Assembly (NCBI GenBank): GCA_026397475.1
Contig: JAPLUT010000002.1
Location: 124,001 to 188,000, forward strand
Reading direction: 5' to 3'
Source of the DNA: a candidate division SR1 bacterium
GTDB lineage: Bacteria > Patescibacteriota > Gracilibacteria > Absconditabacterales > Absconditicoccaceae
DNA length: 64,000 nucleotides
The position numbers were made by a program, and so were the translations under genes. Below the pieces are notes generated by a model that saw only the letters and a list, made by a program, of their open reading frames with translations, searched no databases and was not told the DNA's origin. Positions within the stretch are counted from its first letter, which is position 1. The number at the start of each line of letters is the position of its first letter. Below, piece after piece: positions 42,802-55,062 of this stretch.

Positions 42802-43497
42802 ATGCTTTTAAAACTTGCTAAAAACATTTCTTTTTTACAAAACATGGTTGTTAATATTGTAACATCCATACATCCCTCTATAATGCACAATTTAGGAAAA
42901 ATTGAGATTATAAAAAAAGCTATGTGGAATTGTGAATTAGAAAAAATCGAGGGGGGTTATTTCGAGTTTTGAGTATATGAAGGAACGTCACTTTTTGCTG
43001 CAGTAAAAACTCATAAAAAAATTAAATCTGAGATAAAAAGAAATTTCTATGGTTTTGACTCTTTTGACGACGGATTCAAATATTTCGATGAAAAAGATAA
43101 ACACCCTTTTTTCAAAGAAGGCGATTTTGTGAGTTCTTATGAAAAAGTTAAAAGAAGATTTAAAAAATTCACTAACGTAAAACTCATTAAATGATATTTT
43201 GAAGAAACTATCGACAAGGGAAAAGGTAAAGACATCCATAATAACGACAAATGTGCTATAGCATTCATTGACTGTGACCTAATGAATCCTTCAATGGTAG
43301 CTTTAGAATATATAAAACCAATGATTCAAGCATGATCTATACTCATAATTGATGATTATTATGCTTATAAGGGAGATGAAAATCTTGGCCCATGTGGAGC
43401 ATTTAATAAGTTTTTAAGCAAATATCCCCATATTAAAGCAAGAGAATTCGCAGATTATGGATACTGATGAAAAGCGTTTATTATAACAAGGATATAG
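42802..43497 (+). CDS. TylF/MycF-like O-methyltransferase family protein
   Basis: A 231-residue SAM-dependent methyltransferase of the macrocin-O-methyltransferase (TylF) type. GGYFEFGVYEGTSLFAAV is the SAM-binding region, FYGFDSFDDGF is the second motif, GYFEETI and AFIDCDLMNPSM (Asp for metal and SAM), and GSILIIDDYYAYKGDENLGP complete the core. Family members O-methylate sugars of glycans or macrolides. TGA is Gly in the first motif and in GYFEET. Its stop is followed by a long perfect hairpin at 43577. Confidence 0.85.
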
Positions 43498-43576
43498 GAC
43501 ATAGCATATCAATGACGACATTTCAAGGACAATACTTCTTATTATCTTGATAATTACATGCCTTTAATTATAAAAA

Positions 43577-43600
43577 AATAGTCTTTAGGGAAAGACTATT
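43577..43600. terminator. Perfect 10-bp hairpin between the methyltransferase and the nucleotidyltransferase
   Basis: AATAGTCTTT / AAAGACTATT with loop AGGG and an A-run before, a short T-run after. Weak or partial terminator inside the cluster, 23 bases before the next ATG. Confidence 0.55.
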
Positions 43601-43622
43601 TTATGTGATTAAGAATAAAATA

Positions 43623-45218
43623 ATGCAAATTATCATTCCCATGACGTGAATTTGAAAAAGATTTCTAGACGTAGGATATATTGAAGCGAAACCACTCATA
43701 TGAATAGAAGGAAAACCAATGATTGAACATGTGGTAAATCTTTTTCCTGAAACATCAGACTTTATATTTATAATAAATAAAGATCACGTAGAAACGACGA
43801 ATATTGTAGCTATCTTAAATAGAATAACAAAAAATCCAAAAATTATAATCACTTCAAAAGAGAAGTGACCTGTAAATGAAGTGATGAAAGCTAAAGATTT
43901 AATAAACGATAATGAACCATGTATCATAAATTATTGTGATTTTAGTATGCAATGGGATTACAAACATTTTGAAGAGACGGTCTTAAAGAACAAATGTGAT
44001 GGAGCCATTCCGTCCTATATATGATTTCATCCTCATCTTCTCCACAATCATAAGTATGCAAGCATGAGAACAGATGAAAAGAACTGGATGTTAGAAATCA
44101 AAGAAAAACACTCTTTTACAGAAAACACAATGGATTGTTATCAATCAGCAGGAACATATTATTTTTCTAATTGAAAAATATTAAAAAAATATTGTGAAAA
44201 AATGATTCAAGACGGAGAAATGCTTAATGGAGAGTATTATGCAAGCATGGTATATGATTTTATGAAAAAAGACGGGCTCAATATCTATGTATATGAAATA
44301 CAGAAAATGCTTCAATGGTGAACTCCACAGGACTTAGAGGAATATCTTTATCGATCTAATCTTTTTAGAGCAAAAATATATCCACAACATACTTATGATT
44401 CGATTATCCATGAAGAGATGCAGACTATAATCCCTATATGAGGAGAAGGATTAAGATTCAAGAATGCATGATATAAAGATCTTAAACCGCTAATAAAAAT
44501 AGGCAATATCCCAATGTTTGTACAAGCTATTAATGATATGCCTCAGACAAAAAAAATGGTTTTTGTATCAAGCAATAGACACATTAAAGAACTTGGTATG
44601 GGAGATCATTTCAAAAAGCATTTTCCAAATTGTGAAATTATAGCAATGGATCCTCAAGGACCCGTCCAAGATTGTATTCAGGCAGAACATATGTTTGATC
44701 TAGAAAAACCATTAAATCTGATCGCTTGCGATAACGGGCTTATGCGAGATTTCCCAAAATTCATAGACATGTATGCAAATACAAAAATAGATGCAGCGAT
44801 TCGAAGTTTTAGAGGACACCCATGACAAGTACTATCACCTACAAGTCGATGATGGATAGAAATAGCAAAGGAGGATGGAATTACTGCCAAAAGAATTTCT
44901 TGTAAGATACCTCTTTCTGGGACTCCCCTACAAGATCATGCTATCGTAGGTGCCTTTTACTTCAAAAAAGCAAAATATTTTTTTGATGCAGCCAAAGAAA
45001 TTATAGAAAAAGGAATCAACGTAAATGGCGCAACACACAATGATTTGGTACTTGAAATAATGATTCAAAAATGATATTCTGTCAGAGTGTTTGAAGCAGA
45101 TAAATATATAGGACGAGGGACGCCAAATGACTTCAAATCATATCTTTATCGACAAGAATATTTTGATCAATGCGCCGGTCATCCATACAAAAAAGAATTA
45201 GATGAAGACTATAAATAA
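43623..45218 (+). CDS. Tandem sugar-nucleotidyltransferase-like protein
   Basis: 531 residues formed by two copies of one NTP-transferase domain. Copy 1 (residues 1-~265) begins IIIPMTGIGKRFLDVGYIEAKPLI, copy 2 (residues ~268-531) begins IIPIGGEGLRFKNAGYKDLKPLI. Both keep the G-x-G-x-R-F and K-P-L-I elements of the nucleotide-binding loop and a CxxD-type second motif (INYCDF; IACDNG). They are diverged enough to differ in role. Copy 1 has fewer acidic and metal-binding features in the middle, so one copy may be regulatory. Proteins of this kind activate sugars or choline/polyol phosphates with CTP, UTP or GTP. Confidence 0.82.
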
Positions 45219-45241
45219 TATTTTATTATCTCTTAATTATT

Positions 45242-45967
45242 ATGAAACAGTCACTTTCATTAGTCATCCCCTGCTTCAATGAATGAAAAAATATAGAGAT
45301 TCTGACAGAAAAAATAGAAAAGTTACTAGAAAAATCAGAACTTAGATGAAACTTCGAGTTAATTTTTGTAAGTGATTGACCCGCGAAAGAATTTGCCAAT
45401 ATACTCAAAGAAATAGAAAAAAAACATTCTTTTATAAGCGTCATTTTATTTCCATCAAATAAATGATATGGTTTTTCTGTCGTAGAAGGGCTCAAAGCTG
45501 CAAAATGAGAATATATCGGTCGGACACATGCTGACCTACAAACCGATCCCGAAGATGTATTTAAAGCTTTTGAAATTATTAAGGAACAGAGATATCCAAA
45601 AAACATCTATGCGAAATGAGTAAGAAAGAATAGGCCATTTGCTGATCAGATTTTTAGCTTTTGAATGGGGATTTTTGAAAGTATATATTTAGGAAAAAAT
45701 CTATATGAAATTAACGCACAGCCGAATATTTTTCATAGAAATTTTTTTGAAAAACGAAAGAATCCACCAGATGATTTTGCACTAGATTTATACGCGTTAT
45801 ATATGGCAAGAAAGTTAAAAGTAAATTTAATTAGATTTAATGTTTTATTTCCCAAAAGAATTCACGGGCAATCTAACTGGAATACATGATTCAAATCTAA
45901 ATGGAAATTTATAAAGAGAACGATAAAATTTAGTAAAAAGTTAAAACAATCTTTTAATAATAAATAG
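45242..45967 (+). CDS. Family 2 glycosyltransferase
   Basis: A 241-residue GT2 with LSLVIPCFNEGKNIEIL at the N-terminus, ELIFVSDGPAKEF, GYGFSVVEGLKAAKGEYIGRTHADLQTDPED with the metal-binding acidic pair, and a Lys-rich C-terminus without TM helices. It probably acts at the membrane surface with a soluble nucleotide sugar. TGA is Gly in conserved turns. Gap to the next ATG is four bases, so the two genes are co-translated. Confidence 0.87.
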
Positions 45968-45971
45968 CGAT

Positions 45972-46562
45972 ATGCAAATATTTGTTCATAGAGTAAATAC
46001 AATAGAAAAGTTAGAGAAAGTATCTTCTGCATATGGAATAGAAATTGACATAAGAGCAGAGGGAGAAAAACTGATTCTTCATCATGAGCCCTTTGAATGA
46101 TGACAAGATTTTGAGGATTTTTTAAAGAAATATCATCATGCTGGGATTATCCTCAATATAAAAGAGGCAGGGATAGAAAATAAGGTGATTGAATTAATGA
46201 AAACGCATAATATTCAAAATTATTTCCTTTTAGATATAGAATTTCCTTATATTTATAAAGCCACTAGACAATGAGTTAAAAATATAGCAATAAGATACTC
46301 AGAAGACGAGTGCATAGAGACAGTACTCAAATACAAATGAAAAGCAGATCGAGTATGGATTGATACAAACACACAACTACCTTTAAATAAGGATATTATA
46401 CAGAAATTAATCTGATTTAAGACATGTTTAGTGTGCCCCGAGAGACGATGAAGGCCAGAAGATATAAAGGGATACAAGGAAGCGATGAAATCACTAAATT
46501 TTAAGGTTGACGCCGTAATGACATCACTAGAATACACTGCTATACGAGAAAAAAACGATTAA
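45972..46562 (+). CDS. Glycerophosphodiester phosphodiesterase-like protein (short)
   Basis: A 196-residue TIM-barrel-type protein with similarity to GDPD enzymes. VHRVNTIEKLEKV (HR motif), GIEIDIRAEGEKLILHHEPF (E-x-D and second His) and then weaker barrel motifs, including HAGIILNIKE and FLLDIEFPYIYK. It is shorter than usual GDPD (about 240 residues). In a glycan cluster such an enzyme could trim or use glycerophosphoryl groups, or act on a phosphodiester-linked substituent; this is inference. Confidence 0.68.
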
Positions 46563-46585
46563 GCTTTTATTCTTTGGGAACTCAA

Positions 46586-48451
46586 ATGATAACTATGGGA
46601 TTAATAAAAAGCGCAGTTAAAAGGTTCATGATTAATAAAATAAACCTACTATTTGTCGTTATTTTGTTTATCAGTGTGCTTTTTCATATACATAATCGTA
46701 ATGATCATTTTCAAGAGATTGATTCAAGTTGAACATATTATTCGCTTAAAGATTTTTTAAGCGCAAGCGTAGGGATAAATTATGCGAAATTTTTTGATGA
46801 AAACGGTAAAGATAATAACAAACTAATAACAAAGAATATTGTAACTGCCCTTATGGATAAACCATACATATCAAATACATTAAAAAACATTTTTAAAGAT
46901 CAATATAATAAAGAAACCAAAGAAAAAATAATAGATGCAATAGAAAAAATAAGCTTTTTTTGATATTTCAGACTATGATTATCATTAATTACATATAAAA
47001 TAAGTAATTTTTTGCCATGAATATCTGATGGATTCAAGCTAGCATTAACAACTACATACTCTTTTGGGCCTTGATTAATATATTGAATTGCAAATTACAA
47101 TAATTCTAATTATGATATTTTTATGTCAAGAAACTTAATAATAACAATACTGATTTTTCATTTGGGGGTACTATTATTATATCTAACATTACTTAACTTA
47201 AGATTAAGTAAGACGTCAGCACTTTTAGCATCACTCATGATGTTATTCTCTATAAGTTTTTATTCTTATAGTTATCATTTATGAAGTAGTATCCGAAATG
47301 CATCTACTATGTTAGCATTTTTTTATTGTGTGATTTGTTTTTACGAACAAGATAAATTTTATAAAAAAATATCTATACTGACAGCCATTCTAGTATTTTT
47401 TAACTACTTGATTATCTTTGCACGGTGAGCTTTAATGCTATCAAAGCTATATCAAAGTATAAAGACAGAAAAAACATCAAAATACAATTGAAGTAATATT
47501 AAAGATATACTTATAATAACATACAGAAACACAATAAACATAATAAAAGAGCAAAAAATAGCATTAATATGAATTATAACATGCGGAATACTATTTTTTA
47601 ATCCTGTCGCAACAGAATATTTAATAAATAGCATAGAATCGATCCCCTGATTTTGGAAACATTTTATAGATCTATATTATATTATCTTAAATTGGACATC
47701 GATATATGGAGGGAATAAACGAATAAATATGATAACATTTATTATATCTTTTTGATTAATTTTAATGTGATATATTCTTATATTTAAGAATAGAACTAAG
47801 CATTGAAAATGAATTAATATATTTATTAAGTCTTTTATAATCTTATTATTTTTCGTTTTTTTATGCAAGATATTGGTCTTTATTCCTACAAGACACATAC
47901 TCTTTCTTGCTCCTTTAGTATTTGTCCCCATCGCTTTAGCTATAGACTCTCTTACGAGATTTTTGAAAAATAGATATATAATAATGATATTCACAATGAT
48001 ATTTGTAGGGGCTTGATCTTTTTGTGTCTATGACAGAACACTCAAAACCTATGACATACTATTAAAGCAAAAAATAGATTACGTTGTGCCCTATGAAAAC
48101 ACAATAATATTAGACTATAATTGATCTTCTTTATGATACACAAACAGATATAGTTTTTTAGAAAAATCAGACAAAACAAGGCACTTCATAAACCTTAATT
48201 ATAATTTCTTCTCATTTATATCACGATCAAAAATGAAAAAATGACAAAGGTATTTTTATATTGGTAAAATATATAATCTATCTTCACGATTAAAGAAGAA
48301 CAATTTAAAAGACACAAAATATAAGATATATAATGAAAAGACATATTCTTCGGATGTTTATTTTTTAGCAAATAACAAATGAACAGGTAGTCCCTATCCT
48401 GGAAATTTTTCGAATACCGTTTATTTATGAGAATTTGAGATATTAGAATAA
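46586..48451 (+). CDS. Polytopic membrane protein, probably GT-C-type glycosyltransferase
   Basis: A 621-residue protein with about 11-12 TM helices. The first external loop after helix 1 (residues ~40-140) is long and has EIDSSGTYYSLKDFL, with acidic residues where GT-C enzymes carry their catalytic Asp/Glu. A long C-terminal soluble part begins near residue 490 (DYNGSSLGYTNRYSFL). Architecture is like PMT/ArnT or oligosaccharide polymerases. The N-terminus may start nine bases later at a second ATG. TGA codons are frequent. No specific family recognised; the call rests on topology and neighbours. Confidence 0.6.
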
Positions 48452-48473
48452 CTTTATTCATAACATTTAAATA

Positions 48474-49172
48474 ATGCATACGATTAAATGAGTTATACTA
48501 GACCTAGACAATACACTATATGATTACGAAAATCCAAATACACAGTGAAATGCTGCTGTATTAAATCACGCACATATACAATTGGGAATCACAAAAGAAG
48601 ACTTAGAAGATGCAATTTTATGGGCTAGAAGAAAAAATCATGACAATATACCTACTCATGGCGCCTCACATTCAAGACTCATTTATTTTCAAAAAGCACT
48701 AGAAAAGTTAACAGGGAAAACACACTTTGAACTTACATTAGAACTAGAATCTATTTTTTGGGACACATTTATGGAGCATATGCAGCTACACGATAATGTT
48801 ATCAAATTTTTAGATCATTTAAAAAAACACAACAAAAAAATATTAATTTTAACTGATTTAACAGCACAAATTCAAAAGAAAAAAATTATAAAATTATGAA
48901 TACATCAGCACATAGATTATTTGGTATCATCAGAAGAAGCATGAGCAGAGAAGCCAGATCCAAAAATATTTGAACTCTCTTTGGAAAAACTAGGACTTAA
49001 GAAAGAAGAAGTATGTATGATAGGAGACAATTATGAAAAAGATATTGTGTGAGCAAAAAATTTCGGTATATATAAGGTATATCATAAAATTAATGGAGAA
49101 TGAAATATTGGTGTAGAAGATGACGTAATCAGATTTAGAAGCTTTGATGATATAATAAAAGACTTTAAATAA
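48474..49172 (+). CDS. HAD-superfamily hydrolase
   Basis: A 232-residue HAD phosphatase. Motif I VILDLDNTLYDYE (nucleophile Asp), motif II ILILTDLTAQ, motif III Lys with GAEKPDPKIFE, motif IV MIGDNYEKDIVGAKNFG. A helical cap lies between motifs I and II. In this cluster a phosphatase would fit the dephosphorylation step of sugar activation, as GmhB does for heptose. The HAD GmhB proper has a different short type, so it is not called GmhB. TGA supplies Gly in KGVILDL and AGAEKPD. Confidence 0.87.
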
Positions 49173-49203
49173 GGAAATATATTTTTAATTTTAGAAATAA
49201 CAG

Positions 49204-49917
49204 ATGAAAGTAGATTTTTATAAAAATTACTACACCAAAAACCCCACCCAACTCACAAATTGAGATTTAAAAGAAGCATATGGTGGATCTTTTTTGTCAT
49301 TAAAAAATAATGTAGGAAAACACATAGATTATCTAGATAAAAAAGCGCATATTTTAGAAATTGGGAGCGGAAATGGATGATTCTCAAATTACTGCGACAA
49401 ACTCTGATTTAAAAACTACATATGATTTGATCTAGATGATAATATGACCCAAAAAACCCAAAAAATCTTTCCAAATTATAAATTTTATAGCAAAGATATT
49501 TTTGATTTTCTAAATTCACAAAAAAACGCATTTGACGTAGTTTTTATGTCACATGTTTTTGAACACCTAGAAGAAGAAAGGGCATGTGAGATAAGCAAAC
49601 TCATCTATGAGTCATTAAAATTATGATGAATATGGATAAACACAATGCCAAATGCCGAAGCGCCATATACATCGCAAAGGTACCTCGATGTTACACATAA
49701 AAAGATATATTCTAGCAATTCATTCTCTCAAATACTTTTAGAAATTGGCTTCGAAAAAAACAATATCAATCATTACGAACAAGTGCTTGGAAATAATATA
49801 ATCATAAGAGGGATTATGAAAATATTTAAATACTTTCACAAAGCATTCCTACTATCAGCAGGAATATATCCCCCAAAGATATTCACACAAAATATTTTTA
49901 CCATAGCTAAAAAATAG
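49204..49917 (+). CDS. Class I SAM-dependent methyltransferase
   Basis: A 237-residue methyltransferase with motif I ILEIGSGNGGFSNYC (two TGA-coded glycines), VVFMSHVFEHLEEE (post-motif) and SLKLGGIWINTMPNAEAPY. It resembles methyltransferase type 11/23 proteins that modify sugars or lipids. C-terminal region KAFLLSAGIYPPKIFTQNIF is common in glycan-cluster methyltransferases. The TAG stop is two bases before the next ATG. Confidence 0.87.
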
Positions 49918-49919
49918 CC

Positions 49920-50738
49920 ATGAAAGTAGACTTAATATTTAATTGTTACGAAAAAACATACGCAAGAGTATTAGACAAAAGTTTTATAAAAAGCATAGTA
50001 AATCAAAATAAAATTTCTTTTGAAAATATTTTTATTGTAATAAATAATGTAAAAAACAAAAAAATAGTACAGAATATAGCTGAAAAACTTAAAAAAGATT
50101 GAGATATTGCAAACTTTTTTCGAGTTGAAGACTACTTACCTAAAGTATTACAACAATGCAATATAGAAGAAAAAGATATTAAAGCGCTTAGGCATTATGT
50201 CGATCGAGCATTAGTTTGTGCATACATTGCGAAGTCTGAATATTTTGTCCATCGAGATTCAGATGTCTATCTAGAAACATCTATCGATTGGATAGCTCCT
50301 TGCATAGAAGAAATGAATAAAAATAAAAACATCTTGATCGCAAATCCATTACGAAAAGAATATAAAGTTGAATGAAAATTCTGGTACAAGGAATCTCGTA
50401 ACTTTTATTATTCATATGGGTTTTCAGATCAATTATATTTAGCTAGAAAATATGATTTATTAAAAGATATTTATAGATATACGCATATATATACAAGCAG
50501 GTTCCCATTATATCCGATATGAAAAACATTCGAAGCAATGATTGATGCTTACATGAGAAAAGAATCTAAAACGAGATTAGTATTTAAAAATACTATATAC
50601 GTACATGAACTCTGAAAATGATCTCCATATCCGAAATATTCATTTTTTCAATACATCAAACGAATAAGTATGTTTTTAATACGTAATATTTATTGTAAAT
50701 TAGGATATAGACACAATAGCAATACAACATATTTATAA
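49920..50738 (+). CDS. Glycosyltransferase-like protein (GT-A fold suspected)
   Basis: A 272-residue protein starting VDLIFNCYEKTYARVLDKSFI, with a helix-strand pattern and a D-x-D-like site in EYFVHRDSDVYLETSIDW (residues ~109-124). SDQLYLARKYDLL and a charged C-terminal helix follow. The layout matches small GT-A transferases found in surface glycan clusters (compare Gly-tRF-like bactoprenol-independent enzymes). I assign the family only loosely. ATG overlaps nothing and lies directly after the methyltransferase stop codon, suggesting coupling. Confidence 0.62.
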
Positions 50739-50776
50739 TTCCAGATATAAACCATTTAACAGCTTACTTCCCTACC

Positions 50777-51697
50777 ATGAGAATTTCTATTATTATCCCC
50801 ATGTATAACGAATCTAGATATATCGCTAGATGTTTAAAGAGCTTAAAAAATCAAAGCTATATGGATTTTGAGATTATTTTAATTGATGATGGAAGTAAAG
50901 ACGATACAGTAAAAATAGCTAAAACATTCGAAAAAGATTTTTCTTTAACAATTTTACATCAAGAACATTGATGACCAGGGAAAGCTAGAAATCGATGAGC
51001 AAAAATAGCAAAATGAGACGTTTTTGTCTTCGTGGATGCTGATATGTATTTTGATCAGGCATACATTGAAAATCTCGTTAGGCCTATTTTAAAATGAGAA
51101 GAAGAATGAACAGCGCATGGGACTGAAAAGATATGAAATCCTGAAAATATACGAGCAAAATCGCGATCCATAGATAGGATCCCTAACCCAGGGAAAAGAT
51201 CTGGAGTTTATAGAGCTATTTCGAAAGACTCATTTAAAAAATCATGAGGATACAATAATGATCGTTTCGCATTTGAAGACAATATATGAGCAAAATATTG
51301 AAAATGAGCACTAACAGTAATGAAGGCGGTTTGTTATCATAATAATCCAGAGAACCTAAATGAGGTCTTTAAACACGATCAATGGATTTGAGAATCTATG
51401 ATGGCAAAATGAAAAATAAAGGAGTATATATCTAAATATCGTTTGTATCTTATATTAATAACAATTATGTTAGTCGCAGTAGTATATTTCATAATAGTAA
51501 AAGACATCTCTTGGATATGAATTATTGTGGGACTATGATGAGCAATTATTGCTTTTGCAGAAATTATAGCTCTCAAAAGAGTAATTAAAGAAAAAGAATT
51601 TAAATACATATTTTCAATACCAATACTATCGATAACAAGATGATTGTGATATATAAGTTGAGCCACAAAACATCTTGTTTCCAAAATAATACATTAA
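50777..51697 (+). CDS. Family 2 glycosyltransferase with C-terminal membrane segments
   Basis: A 306-residue GT2. ISIIIPMYNESRYIARCLKSL at the N-terminus, IILIDDGSKDDT, GGPGKARNRGAKIAKGDVFVFVDADMYF with the DAD metal site, and GGYNNDRFAFEDN with the acceptor acidic residue. The C-terminal ~80 residues contain about two TM helices (YLILITIMLVAVVYFIIV, IIVGLGGAIIAFAEII) that anchor it in the membrane, as in GT2 enzymes acting on polyprenyl-linked intermediates. Many glycines in the motifs are TGA. Confidence 0.88.
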
Positions 51698-51717
51698 TTT
51701 TTAATTTAAATATAAAA

Positions 51718-52806
51718 ATGTGATTTGTCTCTATAATCATTGTCAACTATAATGGCAAAGATTTCAATTCCTCTTGTATAAATAGCATTCTAAAACAGAG
51801 CTATCAAGATTTTGAAATTATTTTTGTCGACAACGCCTCCAGTGATTGATCACTTGAAGAAGTTAATGAAACTTATCAAAAAGAGATTAAAAACAATAAA
51901 TTAATCATAATTAAAAACGATAAAAATACCTGATTTGCAGGAGGGAATAATGTATGAGTGCTCCATGCAAATAAAAAATCAGAATATATTTGCTTATTAA
52001 ACAATGATACTACGGTACCAGAAAATTGGCTAGAAGAGCTAATAATAGCAATAGAATTGGATAAGGAGTTATGAGCAGTAGGTAGCATCATTTTAAACAA
52101 ATGAATGGAAAGGAAGACTAGCAGCAAAACATTTAATAACAAAGAGATAAATACTTCATCATTTTTTTGAGATACCGTCCGAAAAAAGATTCCTGAAAAA
52201 GAATTTAAAACAGGCATTTTTTATACGGCAGCAATTTCATGATGTTGCTTTTTATATAGAAAAGAGATCATTGATACTCCATTTGAAGAGTACTATTTTG
52301 CTTATGCAGAAGATATCTTTCTTTCTTGGTTAATTATTTCATGCTGATACAAAATAGCATACGTAGCAAAGTCCCTTGTATATCATATATGATCTTGAAG
52401 TTTTGGCAAATCCCCTTCAGACATCAAGTTATTTCATTGAAACAAAAACCAAATAATAAATTATATTATTTTTTATAATATATGACGAAAAATATTATTA
52501 TTCCCGCTATTTATAGGAGTTCAACTATCACATATTTTTATAAATCATCCACGAAAAAGAATAAAATCAAAATATGAATCATGGAAACGAATATATAAAA
52601 ATCGATCAAAACTAAGTACCACTAAAAGACACATTACAACACAGAAAAAAATATCACAAAGAGAATTCATATCGAAGTTATCATATAAATTTAATGATGA
52701 AGTATTTTACACCTCACAAAAAAAACGACAAATCAATATGATTGTGGCGATAAATAAAATCTATAAGATATATTGTTATATCTTTGGCATACCATACACT
52801 AAATAA
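51718..52806 (+). CDS. Family 2 glycosyltransferase (rhamnosyltransferase-like)
   Basis: A 362-residue GT2 of the WbbL/rhamnosyltransferase group. GFVSIIIVNYNGKDFNSSCINSIL, FVDNASSDGSLE, KNDKNTGFAGGNNVGV (very typical of this group), ICLLNNDTTVPENWLEEL with the metal site, and GCCFLYRKEIIDT with an acidic EYYFAYAEDI later. The C-terminal part is basic and helical (residues ~270-362). The second codon is TGA. It is the last GT of the + half before gmd. Confidence 0.88.
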
Positions 52807-52967
52807 TAAACTATAAGGAAAAACAGCTAAGGAATAAGTTAGGATGAAAGAAAACATCATAGTTTATAATTCTTTATCAAAAAATTATCAAAAAACCGAC
52901 TTTTTCTCTTGATTATATATGACATATCCCTTATATATAAAACTAACTTTATGCACTTAAAAAAACC

Positions 52968-53945
<978 letters not shown>

Positions 53946-53947
53946 TA

Positions 53948-55048
53948 TTAGATTCTTTTTATAAAATCTAGATACTCCTGAGCCTCGCTATCTATTGACT
54001 GTATTTTTGTATCATAATGGAAAACTAAATTTTTTTTACAAATAGTATCAATATATCATACATATTCTTTAATAGATTTAGGGTTTTCAACAAGGAATAC
54101 ATTCTGATCATTTTCAAACATTTGTGCGACATCTGATACTTTTGTAGTAATTACAAAATTATGATAAAGATATCATTCAAATATTTGTTTTCCATATCAT
54201 TCTAATAATGCAGGAGAGATAACAATATTACTTACCTTATATAAAGCCATTAATTCTTTCTCTGCTAATCATGACACATAAAGAACATTTTTAAGCTTAT
54301 TTTTAGTTATATAGGAATCAGACTCTTTAGACTTTCTTCAAACTCTAACAAAAATTAAATTCTTTTCATATTTATAATGGTTAGCGACACCAAGAAATGT
54401 TTCTATATTTTTACGCTTATCCTCAGATCAAACATTTAATATTATACGTTTTTTCTGCAAATTAAATTTGGAAATCACATCATTTTGCATATTGTGCGAT
54501 ATATCCATATTGTCAATTCATATATACACAGTCTTATAATGTTTTTCACTAAGGTTATGATAAAATTTAATATAATCGTTTTTTGTAAAATTTGATATGA
54601 AAACCATATTTTTGAATTCACTCAGATGATTCAATAAAAAACGCCTATAGATAAGATAATTTAAACCAGCATATACTGATTTATACAATGGGAAAAGATC
54701 ATCAACAATGATCATAAGATTGATAGTTAAGGTAGATAACGGCTTATATAAATAAGCAAGTCATTGATGTCACAATATTACCACATCATATCTATTTTTA
54801 TTCAAAAGCTCTTTAAGCATTTTGGGAAATTTAAAAAATACCCCATATCCAAAGGACAATGCTGGATTATTAAAAATAGAACTTATGATATTGATACCAT
54901 ATGATGGTGGGGACTTAAATCATTGTGGAGATACTAGATTAATAATATCTACAGCAACTCCCAATCTTTTTAATCAGAGATAGAGATTATAATTCTGGGA
55001 TCAAACTCATGTTTTATTATTATAATCAGAGATAATAGCAATTTTCAT
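53948..55048 (-). CDS. Family 4-like glycosyltransferase (GT-B)
   Basis: A 366-residue GT-B enzyme. MKIAIISDYNNKTGVGSQNYN at the N-terminus, LLNHLSEFKNMVFISNFTKNDY in the first domain, NVGSEDKRKNIETFLG and LYVSGLAEKELMALYKVSNIVISPALLEGYGKQIFEGY in the second, with the E-G-x-G-x(3)-E nucleotide-sugar motif. Members are retaining transferases on lipid or glycan acceptors. TGA encodes glycine at TGVGS and EGYG. Converges on gmd. Confidence 0.87.
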
Positions 55049-55062
55049 GGGACATATTGGTA

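Noticed and set aside
48474-49172. GmhB (heptose bisphosphate phosphatase).
   Set aside because: The HAD motifs fit a larger capped type, not the short GmhB type with its zinc-binding Cys cluster; kept as a general HAD hydrolase.
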